Shown piece after piece: positions 54,053 to 64,000 of a DNA stretch of 64,000 nt. The position numbers and the translations under genes are program-made. Origin of the DNA: Lasioglossum baleicum (Eukaryota > Arthropoda > Insecta > Hymenoptera > Halictidae); assembly GCF_051020765.1 (NCBI RefSeq), contig NC_134946.1, forward strand, positions 6,065,239-6,129,238, given 5' to 3'. The notes below the pieces were generated by a model that was given only the letters and a program-made list of their open reading frames with translations, ran no database searches and had not been told where the DNA came from. Each line of letters begins with the position of its first letter. Positions within the stretch are counted from its first letter, which is position 1.

Positions 54053-56700
54053 GGACGAACCCAATGCAAAATTGGGGAGCCGCTAGGATTGTCGACAGCG
54101 AGGACGAAACTGACACGAAGTCAGCGATTCTCTAGGAATGAAGTCAAGCGCGGAAGAACCCGATGCGAAACCGGAGAGTTGCTAGGAGGTTGTAGAACAG
54201 CACGGACGAATCCAATGCGAGATTGGGGAGCCACTGGGAGGTTGGATGAGAGTACAGATGAACCTGATGCGAAATCAGGGAGCCGCTAGGATAGTATAGT
54301 TTTCGTGGACGAACCCAATGCGAAATTGGGGAGCCGCTAGGATTGTCGACAGCGAGGACGAAACTGACACGAAGTCAGCGATTCTCTAGGAATGAAGTCA
54401 AGCGCGGACGAACCCGATGCGAAACCGGAGAGTTGCTAGGAGGTTGTAGAACAGCACGAACGAATCCAATGCGAGATTGGGGAGCCACTGGGAGGTTGGG
54501 TGAGAGTACAGATGAACCTGATGCGAAATCAGGGAGCCGCTAGGATAGTATAGTTTTCGTGGACGAACCCAATGCAAAATTGGGGAGCCGCTAGGATTGT
54601 CGACAGCGAGAACGAAACTGACACGAAGTCAGCGATTCTCTAGGAATGAAGTCAAGCGCGGACGAACCCGATGCGAAACCGGAGAGTTGCTAGGAGGTTG
54701 TAGAACAGCACGAACGAATCCAATGCGAGATTGGGGAGCCACTGGGAGGTTGGGTGAGAGTACAGATGAACCTGATGCGAAATCAGGGAGCCGCTAGGAT
54801 AGTATAGTTTTCGTGGACGAACCCAATGCAAAATTGGGGAGCCGCTAGGATTGTCGACAGCGAGAACGAAACTGACACGAAGTCAGCGATTCTCTAGGAA
54901 TGAAGTCAAGCGCGGACGAACCCGATGCGAAACCGGAGAGTTGCTAGGAGGTTGTAGAACAGCACGAACGAATCCAATGCGAGATTGGGGAGCCACTGGG
55001 AGGTTGGGTGAGAGTACAGATGAACCTGATGCGAAATCAGGGAGCCGCTAGGATAGTATAGTTTTCGTGGACGAACCCAATGCAAAATTGGGGAGCCGCT
55101 AGGATTGTCGACAGCGAGAACGAAACTGACACGAAGTCAGCGATTCTCTAGGAATGAAGTCAAGCGCGGACGAACCCGATGCGAAACCGGAGAGTTGCTA
55201 GGAGGTTGTAGAACAGCACGAACGAATCCAATGCGAGATTGGGGAGCCACTGGGAGGTTGGGTGAGAGTACAGATGAACCTGATGCGAAATCAGGGAGCC
55301 GCTAGGATAGTATAGTTTTCGTGGACGAACCCAATGCGAAATTGGGGAGCCGCTAGGATTGTCGACAGCGAGGACGAAACTGACACGAAGTCAGCGATTC
55401 TCTAGGAATGAAGTCAAGCGCGGACGAACCCGATGCGAAACCGGAGAGTTGCTAGGAGGTTGTAGAACAGCACGGACGAATCCAATGCGAGATTGGGGAG
55501 CCACTGGGAGGTTGGATGAGAGTACAGATGAACCTGATGCGAAATCAGGGAGCCGCTAGGATAGTATAGTTTTCGTGGACGAACCCAATGCCAAATTGGG
55601 GAGCCGCTAGGATTGTCGACAGCGAGGACGAAACTGACACGAAGTCAACGATTCTCTAGAAATGAAGTCAAGCGCGGACGAACCCGATGCGAAACCGGAG
55701 AGTTGCTAGGAGGTTGTAGAACAGCACGGACGAATCCAATGCGAGATTGGGGAGCCACTGGGAGGTTGGATGAGAGTACAGATGAACATGATGCGAAATC
55801 AGGGAGCCGCTAGGATAGTATAGTTTTCGTGGACGAACCCAATGCGAAACTGGGGAGCCGCTAGGATTGTCGACAGCGAGGACGAAACTGACACGAAGTC
55901 AGCGATTCTCTAGGAATGAAGTCAAGCGCGGACGAACCCGATGCGAAACCGGAGAGTTGCTAGGAGGTTGTAGAACAGCACGGACGAATCCAATGCGAGA
56001 TTGGGGAGCCACTGGGAGGTTGGATGAGAGTACAGATGAACCTGATGCGAAATCAGGGAGCCGCTAGGATAGTATAGTTTTCGTGGACGAACCCAATGCG
56101 AAACTGGGGAGCCGCTAGGATTGTCGACAGCGAGGACGAAACTGACACGAAGTCAGCGATTCTCTAGGAATGAAGTCAAGCGCGGACGAACCCGATGCGA
56201 AACCGGAGAGTTGCTAGGAGGTTGTAGAACAGCACGGACGAATCCAATGCGAGATTGGGGAGCCACTGGGAGGTTGGATGAGAGTACAGATGAACCTGAT
56301 GCGAAATCAGGGAGCCGCTAGGATAGTATAGTTTTCGTGGACGAACCCAATGCGAAATTGGGGAGCCGCTAGGATTGTCGACAGCGAGGACGAAACTGAC
56401 ACGAAGTCAGCGATTCTCTAGGAATGAAGTCAAGCGCGGACGAACCCGATGCGAAACCGGAGAGTTGCTAGGAGGTTGTAGAACAGCACGGACGAATCCA
56501 ATGCGAGATTGGGGAGCCACTGGGAGGTTGGATGAGAGTACAGATGAACCTGATGCGAAATCAGGGAGCCGCTAGGATAGTATAGTTTTCGTGGACGAAC
56601 CCAATGCGAAACTGGGGAGCCATTAGGTTGGATATATCTCTGTTTGGACTATTGGTATGTCGCGAACGAACCTGATGCGTAATCAGGGAGTCTAGTATAA
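54053..56700. repeat. 254-bp higher-order satellite, ten units of five hairpin monomers
   Basis: Ten units start at 54053 and every 254 bp to 56339, followed by one more monomer at 56593 and diverged ones to about 56700. Each unit is five related monomers of 49, 50, 52, 53 and 50 bp, most beginning GGACGAA and ending near GCTAGGA. Each monomer has a short inverted repeat around a 5-base loop: CCAAT-GCGAA-ATTGG, CTGAC-ACGAA-GTCAG, CCGAT-GCGAA-ACCGG, CCAAT-GCGAG-ATTGG, CTGAT-GCGAA-ATCAG. Stem bases differ but pairing is kept, except one A-C mismatch in the third. A diverged monomer at about 56660 (CCTGATGCGTAATCAGG) keeps it too. Units 2-5 share variants (CACGAACGAA, GTTGGGTGAG) against units 1 and 6-10, showing block-wise homogenisation. 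A frame of 66 codons recurs in every unit but stops each time and 254 is not a multiple of 3, so it is not a coding repeat. Confidence 0.97.
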
Positions 56701-59291
56701 TTTAATTGATACAATCCGAGCCGTAAGATGTGAGTGATGATTGTTTTCTATTGTGTGTGAGAGTTGTGAATGTAGAGTATAGATGGAAGTGTGAGCCAGC
56801 GGGAGTGAGTGAGAGGCCAGAAGTATATAGAGGGAGTGCTTGTTCTTAGAGGTTATGTTTGAGTCGATCTATGGACGCCACGTGTTGAGAGTGTATCCGT
56901 TATTTTTGTATTAGCATATATGTAATCGTTAACAACATTAAATTACTATTAAACAAATATGCATTTCCACCCACTCATTTACCACATAAGATTGTATCGT
57001 GTGGGACGTTCAATTACTCGATTAGGATTTTGGACAATGGAGATGTCGCGAATTGAATATAAAGAAATACTATTGCCTAAGATGCACAATGTTGACGCAC
57101 GGGGTCAATGCAGGTCTCGGAGTAACTTTAATGAATGCCAAACAGATTTATACCGGACCGCGATACTGTAAAAACGAGTCTACCTCCTTAAATTTCAACG
57201 ACAAATTAGCGTATCCCGCAAAAACTGTGGTACCTAAATTCAAAAAGTGATTTAATACCTTTTAGATCTTATACTTCGAAGTATAACGTTCGGCTTATAT
57301 CAACTGGATCGAACTCTGTCTCTAGGTGAAAGAGGTTCAAGCGCGTTCATTTCAACAGAATATACCCTTCATAGCAATCAAGTCAGCCACTGCCAGTATC
57401 TCTTGACAGTTAAACTTCGGGACATCGTGTCGGCTCGAGTAGCAATAACACCGTTCCACGTGACTCGACGGTTCCAACAGCCCCGGTGAATCGCATCTGA
57501 AGATGCACGCCAACGGTCTCCTTAATTCCAACAAAATGCAGGAATCGTCGTAACGACAACGGCCGGGCCAGGAATGAGACTCCGGTGAAACGGGGTCAAC
57601 GAAGAAGCAGCACCGGCAGCCGTTGGGAAACGCAATTTAACTTGGAAAGAGCATCGAGCACGGTGCAGAGGCGGCCTCGACTCCTGTCGTTGACGAATTC
57701 GTGTTTTCCGGCAACAACGATTTGCCTGCCCGATGCGGGAATTATACTTCCATTGCGACCAACCTGATGTCGAATTAACGCAACGGCGCGTGAAAAGACA
57801 ACAAATGAAGGCCGTCGATACAGCGAGACGTCTGTTGCATGTTAAATTAGCTAACCGTTGGATTAAACCCTTCACTATTTTGTTCAAACACGTAGTCTGG
57901 AATTGTCTAGACATCGTGTCTGGACCTGTGGTACGATCGAGTGGAAAATTGTCACTTTCGAGTTATTTATTGGCATGCTTGGCTCTTAGAATTCGTTATG
58001 AACGTGGCTGCGGTTAAAAGTTAAGCGTCTTGTCTCGTATCAGAAAAACAAACCAGTTGTGCCCCAGTCAATTACAAGAATAGAGTACGTACCCATTACA
58101 GGAATGACAAGTGCTAGTTTCTTTCGTCTACTTTAAGGAGAATGCTTCGATCGTTTATGTAGTGGTATTGCGATTAATTTTTGTCGAGGGAAGTTGCTGA
58201 GAACGGTTAGCGCAGCCATGTATCGACAGCGTGACATTCAAAACAGAATCTGGGTCAAAATAACTACGGGCACCGCAACACGTGCACCGATCTGCGGCGC
58301 ACCGGTTTCCCCGCTTAACTCTCGCCGAGGAGCTGCAATTCCACGAATTAATTACCCGCTACTGCAGCCCCCGGATAACAAGGGATATAGAGAACGAGCG
58401 GGATAAATCACGTACTAACTACTATCAGTCGTGCTTTCGACGGAACGCCTCGGAAATTTCACTCGGACGACGCGACGGGGAAACTTTCCGATGAAATTTC
58501 CGTGGATCGACGCCCCGGAGAACAAAAGTGCCGCGCGGTAGCAGCGCGGCGTGGCCAGGAGGCAGAATGGCGGGGTGGTAGAGCGACGATGTCTTGATGT
58601 ATTTGCACACGGCCAACAATGAGGTCGTTCGGAGAGATGCGACGAAAGCAAGCACAACACCGTGACGCGGAGCTTTTCCAACGAAGATTGTTTGTCCGCG
58701 AAGTGCACCGTCGCAAAAGAACTTTCCGACGTTCGACGATGAAGGGACAAAAGCCAAGCTTTGGTTTCGTCTGGTTTCTTCGCGGATTGTTTGGAGCACG
58801 TTGTCTCCTCGCCGCGACTCGTGATTGCTAGTTCATGCTCCTTATCCATCGGTTAAAGAAAGTAATTACACAGAGTGTCGGATTCAATTGGCGCCCCTTA
58901 ATTGCTCGGGAATACAGTGCCTCGGGGAAATCTATACAGCTCACGTACGAAAAAATTCTCTACATTTACTGGGCTTATTCACTATCTAGCATTTTGCGCA
59001 ACAATTATTGTGCAGCATGATGGTTACGCAAATCCAAATTGTATTCACGTGTACACATAATTTGAGCAATCGTTCACTTTTTCACTCGGTAGCGATGAGA
59101 CTCGTCTGACAATATTTGTTTGTTTGTGCACAAAATATCAGGGAATTCTGATTTTGCACAACAGGTTGCGCAATTTGTCAATCACTATCATTCACGATCA
59201 ATCATGTTGCGCAAAATGATTGATCGTGAATTAGGCCCCTTAACTCACAGAAAATACATATACAGAGTGTTCCATTAATAAGTGTTATTTT
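56700..59291. other. Intronic stretch, nothing assigned
   Basis: 56740-56850 is purine- and GT-rich (GTGAGAGTTGTGAATG, GAGTGAGTGAGAGGCC), then AT-rich. Overlapping open frames occupy 57522-57914 minus and 58415-58849 minus (144 codons, Arg/Ser-rich), and the plus strand is open in the same places, so composition is the likely cause. No splice-flanked exon or domain was found. Confidence 0.25.
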
Positions 59292-59486
59292 TAGACTGCG
59301 GAACTTCATGCGAAATAAAAGTTGTTCGCATCAACTGCAACAAACAAGGGCCAAGTAATAATTTCTTTCATCCTTTAATAATGTTCATAAGCTGCAACTT
59401 TGGTGTTCTCAAATTTTTTTAATTTGTCCACTGTATTAAATTGCAACTACCCATTTTGGTCGTAAATGCATGAAATCTGCAGTCTA
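59292..59486 (+). mobile_element. GACTGCGG-family MITE
   Basis: It starts TAGACTGCGGAACTTCATGC and ends ATGCATGAAATCTGCAGTCTA. The interior (CAACAAACAAGGGCCAAGTA) is the closest match to the diverged copy at 327-495. Confidence 0.8.
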
Positions 59487-59717
59487 GTTATTTTACAATT
59501 TTTCACAATAACCTTCAGAAATGAAAAAGTGCGGATAAAATGACACATAAAATGAAACGGTTGAAAATAATGAAATACATTTTCAGCCGTCGTGCATTTT
59601 GCAAATCTGGATAAATAATTCCCTCTCCCAAGTCTGGGAGATGCGACACTCAAAGCGTAACTCAAGGTTCCAATCTAATTAAGAAAACTGTGTGGAAAGC
59701 ATTTTTATCGGACTCAC

Positions 59718-59896
59718 CTCGACGGCGAGTGCTTGAATTCCGTCTTTGGGTGGCGCGCCAGGTACGTAGACGTTCTCCTCGGATATCCACATCACTTTGG
59801 TGTATCTTGGCTCCGCGCAAAAGTCGACAACGATGCTCAAAGGTTCGCCTTCCTTCGCTGTCACCGTTTGGCTCAGCGGTTGAACTATGGGTCGAC
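59718..59896 (-). CDS. Penultimate exon of an immunoglobulin-domain cell-surface protein
   Basis: On the minus strand, acceptor TTTTTGTTCCAG|GTCGACC opens an exon of 179 bases: two bases finishing a split codon, then 59 codons, ending GCCGTCGAG|GTGAGTCC, a consensus donor. The peptide reads RPIVQPLSQTVTAKEGEP (A/B strands of an Ig-like domain, with the KEGEPLSI pattern), then VDFCAEPRYTKVMWIS, the Ig C-strand with Cys and Trp ten residues apart. NVYVPGAPPKDGIQALAVE follows. It joins the last exon at 50896 in phase 0. Upstream exons must lie beyond 59896, probably outside the window; none was recognised between 59897 and 64000. The Ig fold assignment is from motif pattern; the gene name is unknown. 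Confidence 0.8.
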
Positions 59897-60270
59897 CTGG
59901 AACAAAAATTCACAAATAACCTGGTTAACCTCTGTCCAGCTAGCACGCACGAAAGCCGTCTTTGTTGGTCGCGGAACCATCCTTGTGTGTTCCGTTCCCC
60001 GCAAATCCACTCGCCTCGGCTTCCATGAGCTTGCAGAGAGCTTACGTCTTGTAACTACGTAAATATATCAGTGTGTACCTACACAAGACAGTCGTATTTC
60101 TTGTTTAAGTACGGAGTAACTGTTCTCAAGTGGCTATCGAGCTTCTACTCGAAACAGCATTTCGAATTAATTACACGGAATAAGTGAAAGTCAAATGAAT
60201 TTCACACAATAATCTCATGATTTATAGGTGTTTTATCGTCTAGAGATCAGTCTCTCGGTATGTAATTAGA

Positions 60271-60471
60271 AGACAGCGGATTTTATCCGAAATAAAACTG
60301 TTCTGCATTGCTTGTGGGGAGCAGGAAGAAAATAAAAATTTATTTCGTCCCTTAATTACTTCGTTACATTGAAAGTAACATTACAATATTCTTAAGTTTT
60401 TCTAACCTTTTTCTGTTTTATATTTCACCCACACCAATTGCTTCGTAAATGCATACAAATCTGCGGTTTAG
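60271..60471 (+). mobile_element. GACTGCGG-family MITE
   Basis: It starts AGACAGCGGATTTTATCCGA and ends AATGCATACAAATCTGCGGT. The interior (GCATTGCTTGTGGGGAGCAG) matches the tandem-array unit well; termini have three or four changes. Confidence 0.75.
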
Positions 60472-62784
60472 TAATTAGAATAAGTCATTAGAGCTTGCGC
60501 AATTAGTAGAGCTTTTAGGACGCAGATGAATTAGTTTGTTTACAGAAATAATTAATAGTGCTCATTCCAGCATTTGGTATTCTACGCTGTTCTACATGCA
60601 TCGAAACAACAATGACATCTGTAGTTACTGTCCGCCTAATCGCACGAATTGTCAAATGGCAATTGCTATCGATTATGGTCTTCATTTTATACACAACTCC
60701 GGTCACAAGTGCGACGCGCATCTTTCGTTATACACATCGATTCTGTTTTCAGCAAAAATGTTTTATAAATACGCAACGCGTTTTCCCCCTTTGAGCAATA
60801 AAAAATCATAATATGATGAACCTGTGTGTTCAGATCGTTAGATTTTGATAGATTTAGATTTAGATTGTTGATTTTGTGATTTCTGGGTAATTAGAAACGT
60901 TGATGTACTTGTTTGGTATAAAATGTAGCTTTATATACAATATTCAAATATTACTCTTCCTTGAAATCTGAAGGCAAATTTATATTTGGTAACATATCAT
61001 CGTACCAACCGATCACAATGAAATTTAATCAAAGTGGAAATGACATTTTTGAAGTAACAGATAACATTCACGTACGTGAACAGTGTAATGGCATATTTAC
61101 GAACAAACGAATGTTCTGCTATCAAACGGGCAAAACGGCGCGAATATATGTACGTGTGAAACACACTAATAAAATGAAACGGAACAAATTCTATTTAAGT
61201 GAACGCTATACTGTGCACAAAAAGAATGCCCCGCCCCGACCAATCGTATCGATATAAAATGCGTGGAAAATGAATGGAACAAAACAAAAATGCTATTTTA
61301 AAGAAAAATGAAATTTTCCTTTGTGGCTTTGTGTACGAGAAAATTGAATTTGGAAATGAGTTTTTTTCAATAAATCGGTTAACTTCAAAATGAAAACCCG
61401 CGAAAGAACGTTTTAATTTTTTCATCGTACTCATGTTTAGTGATTTTGCAGGCCATCTCTAGTTTCAGATCATTATGAGTTGGTACGGTGCTGCATAACG
61501 GGACGTAAATACGATTGAGCCGATCTACTTTTCGAAGGATTCGAAAATACGATCCGGAATTGCAATTAGCAGGGTGTTTCGACTTCCGAAACCTTTTTAA
61601 CAATTTATTAAAGATCCGCACGATGGCGCGGAATAGATAAGCCGCGACGCGTTTACACGGCCATTTGTTAACCATTTTTTGAGCTATCGCTGGCGGACGT
61701 CGGACAGGCCGCGCGGGAGAGAAATTTATTTATATCCAGTCCGCGTATAGCTTTTCTCTTTTTTTTTTTTTTCAAAAAAACGTATTTATGGTCTAGTTTT
61801 TTTTCGCGGCGCGCCGGCCACGATCGTATGGAAACATCGACAGGACCTTTTTTACGCGTGTCGTGCTGCGGTAAATGCGACGCTTTTGATTTACTCGTTT
61901 CATGCGGAGCGGCGGAGGGGAACGAAGGGTTGCACAATCCCTCGGCAAACACGAGCGACACTCGATGATCGAAACAAGTCTCGACCGCTTGACAATGTAG
62001 CCAGCTGGCTGGCTGGTTGGTTGCAGCCTACAGCGACGTTGCTGGGTCGCGTCGCGTCCCGCCGTTCCGCGTGCCTGTGCAAATTGCAGTCACGGGGCTT
62101 CTCGATTTCAAAGCCTGAAGGCGATCGTGATTTCCGGTACAGCCTCAACATAGTCTCGTCAAAGTATCCACTCGCTACCGGCGACGACGGCCGCTTGCTG
62201 TAACGTTCACAGAATAGGAATACATACAACGATAAAATGCCGGATCGATGAGGAATCACAGCGAACGATAACGACGCGACTGGCCGATTCTTGTTGCAAC
62301 GTTATCGTGTCGACGACACCTTCGTAGATCCCATCCCTTCGCGTCCTCTTTGACTCGTTTATACGAACCTCGCTAATAAATTATGTTATTCCGTGATCGC
62401 GACGACTTGGATTGTTCCTACAGTGCCGGATGAAATAATAAGACGCTACAGATAGATAGATAATATCGACGAACATTTCGAACAAGATGTCTGTTATTAA
62501 TTTCCTTCGAACTCTGATATAAAACTCCATTTTCTTGTTGTCATTAAGGTGGAGCGGGGCAAGTCCGTTAATTGGTTATTTCTATTATAATATGAACGAA
62601 ATTTCTCTAGCTTGTATTTATTAATGTTTTTAATAGTTATTAATATATTCTGTGTTGTTATTTTAGGTAAGTGCGACAAATATTGATGTAGCTTTACATT
62701 AATCCGTTTTTATTGTATTTTTTTTTAATTTATTGCGAAAGAATATTGCAAAACCATTGCTCGGAAACGTAAAAGAAGGACTTT
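60472..62784. other. Gene-free stretch upstream of the Ig-domain exons
   Basis: Probably intron of the same minus-strand gene. Frames such as 60961-61257 plus (98 codons) and 61900-62259 minus (119 codons) have no domain or splice support. A T run lies at 61757-61772 and the 61690-62260 part is CpG-rich. No repeat-family end is recognised. Confidence 0.3.
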
Positions 62785-62895
62785 CGAGGCAAACAGCGCC
62801 CTAGATTGATCTTTCGTCTAGCGCTTTTGATTACTAAAGAACTCCGTCCTTGCATTATCGAGACATCAGAACTGGAATCCCGGACCCTTGCGGTG
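62785..62895. mobile_element. Half of the GACTCGTTT foldback family
   Basis: CCTAGATTGATCTTTCGTCT, AGCGCTTTTGATTACTAAAG and CATTATCGAGACATCAGAAC run parallel to the right half of the element at 53830-53940. The outer terminus has decayed to GGACCCTTGCGGTGCG. The left half is absent. Confidence 0.65.
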
Positions 62896-63980
62896 CGCGA
62901 GTGTTCACCCGCGAGTGTCGTCTGTTAATAAAGACGTTTTAATCACTGTAACTGTAAAGAAAATGATACAGCAAGGAGTTAAACGTATCCTGAACAAGTT
63001 TACATAATTTAAATCTTAATCTGCGCTATCGTTTTGTCCCGGAGAGTGTAGGTTGCGACAGCGCGACTTCGCGTTTCACCAGACCTGTCTGCAGACTTCG
63101 TGGCCACGAAGAGTCTTATCGAGGCTACGATTGGACAACTTGCCGCTATGACGAACTACTCGATGTCGCATCGGTAGCGTTGGTTCCTGCACTTTAGCTA
63201 ATTGAAGCGTGGATGTCGGACGGTTAGCTGCGACGATTCCGTCTCTTTTTCACTTGCGCTACCCCCCCTCCCCCCTTCTACGTCTACCTCGACGCCACGC
63301 TACGCTCCTTTCAGCCGTTCTCATCTGCATGGATTTCCTGCTTCGTAAAGCAAGCTTTCTGACCCTGGTTGGCCCATCTGCAACGGTGAATAGGAGCGGA
63401 ACAGTACACTCGGCCGTGGCTGCTCATGAATATTCCTACGACTGAAATTACTGGAATACCTTCGCTGTGCCTCTTGTTTCTGCGGCAAGGGTGAAAGCAC
63501 AGACTGTCTGTCTCCTTTCCCCGTTCCTCCTTCCATCAAACCTGCTCTCCCACCTGTACTCGTTTTCATCCGCCATGCGTTCCGATACAAGGAGAAACCT
63601 CGATGCAACATGACGGACCATATGATGCGCAACGTTTGTTTTTCCTTTTCCTTTCTTTTTTTTTCGCCTTTTTCCGTCGCGGGTTCATTGGACTCTAGAA
63701 CCCTTTATTTGACGGTGGAAATGTTTTCTCTTTAGAAGCATTCTTTATTAATCGTCGAGCTTGCTGAAAGGTTTTTGATCATGGCAGAGGGCACTAACAG
63801 GCCAGTTTGCATCAACTCGGGATAAACTGTAATATCCCTACTTTCGAGTATAATTTATTTATTCGCAGCGAAAATGCGTTCAAGCGATTATACTTATTTT
63901 TTTTATACATTACGTGAGGAATTATTCAACAAATTTATTTTTTTGGAGTATATACACTGCAACAGACGAGTGTAATAATG
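62896..63980. other. CpG-richer gene-free stretch
   Basis: Open frames include 63209-63445 plus and 63321-63632 minus, overlapping each other with no domain. A C-run (CCCCCCCTCCCCCC) lies at about 63262. Nothing is assigned. Confidence 0.25.
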
Positions 63981-64000
63981 AGACAGCGGATCTTTCTACA
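63981..64000 (+). mobile_element. Left end of a GACTGCGG-family MITE, cut by the window edge
   Basis: The last bases, AGACAGCGGATCTTTCTACA, are the family's left terminus with a C-to-A-type variant also seen at 41590 and 60271. The remainder lies outside the window. Confidence 0.65.

Larger units (their letters stand above)
50897..59717 (-). other. 8.8-kb intron of the Ig-domain gene
   Basis: The intron begins GTGAGTCC after the GAG codon at 59718 and ends TTTCAG at 50897, giving consensus GT-AG borders, with both exons in phase 0. It holds one fragment and one full copy of the GACTGCGG MITE, a possible LTR fragment, a CTT microsatellite, a 1.1-kb foldback element and the 2.6-kb satellite. 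It is read on the minus strand when the gene is transcribed, so the satellite would be present in the pre-mRNA in its reverse-complement form. Confidence 0.75.

Noticed and set aside
54035..56575. Ten repeated 66-84 codon open frames in the satellite
   Set aside because: They stop in every unit, the period (254) is not a multiple of three, and the protein is an arginine-rich translation of a hairpin repeat. Nothing suggests a translated repeat protein.
54053..56592. Resemblance to hammerhead ribozymes (GGACGAAAC and CTGATGCGAAA strings)
   Set aside because: The required core, CUGAUGA then a stem II then GAAA in that order with closing stems I and III, could not be assembled in any monomer. 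A covariance search would be needed to revive the idea.
58415..58849. 144- and 124-codon overlapping minus-strand frames in the Ig-gene intron
   Set aside because: Several frames on both strands are open at once because of local GC content; no splice sites or domain support an extra exon.

Overview
The window looks like repeat-rich, non-coding DNA from an insect nuclear genome, most likely a hymenopteran (bee, wasp or ant). The reasons are introns with GT-AG borders, AT-rich DNA broken by CpG-rich patches, decayed mariner transposase pieces, LINE 3' ends, and a dense population of short inverted-repeat elements. The hymenopteran assignment is inference; no species-diagnostic gene is present. 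No bacterial operons, CRISPR arrays, rRNA or tRNA genes were seen.

Coding content is very small. (1) On the minus strand, two exons join in phase 0 and encode the C-terminal immunoglobulin-like domain and hydrophobic C-terminal tail of a cell-surface protein: penultimate exon 59718-59896, last exon 50663-50896 with the stop. The 8.8 kb intron between them carries a foldback element, a possible LTR fragment and a 2.6 kb satellite. (2) On the minus strand at 10590-10674, a first coding exon encodes a signal peptide, with a TATA box just upstream and a 5' splice site just downstream; the rest of that gene was not found. A few open stretches (23675-24184 minus, 50000-50131 plus) are possible but unproven exons.

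The rest is a mosaic of mobile-element remains. At least twenty copies of one roughly 170-210 bp MITE (ends GACTGCGG...CCGCAGTC between TA dinucleotides) are scattered over the window, and seven copies form a 253-bp-period tandem array at 4147-5774. Four hAT-type MITEs with ends CAGAGTTG..CAACTCTG have perfect 8-bp target duplications; two of them have swollen into AATTAC/ATTGTATTTCAATTA minisatellites (33367-33817, 37415-38748). Other families are TTAA-flanked elements (28873-29695 and several TTAACCCTT MITEs), mariner remnants, Tc1-like elements with CAGT ends, foldback elements ending in ACAGGGTGTCCC, and R1/jockey-like LINE 3' ends. Several are nested two or three deep, so their order of insertion can be read.

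The most unusual object is the satellite at 54053-56700 inside the Ig-gene intron. It has ten 254-bp higher-order units, each made of five different ~51-bp monomers. Every monomer has a short stem around a CGAA-type loop, and the stem sequence differs between monomers while pairing is mostly kept (one monomer type has a mismatch).
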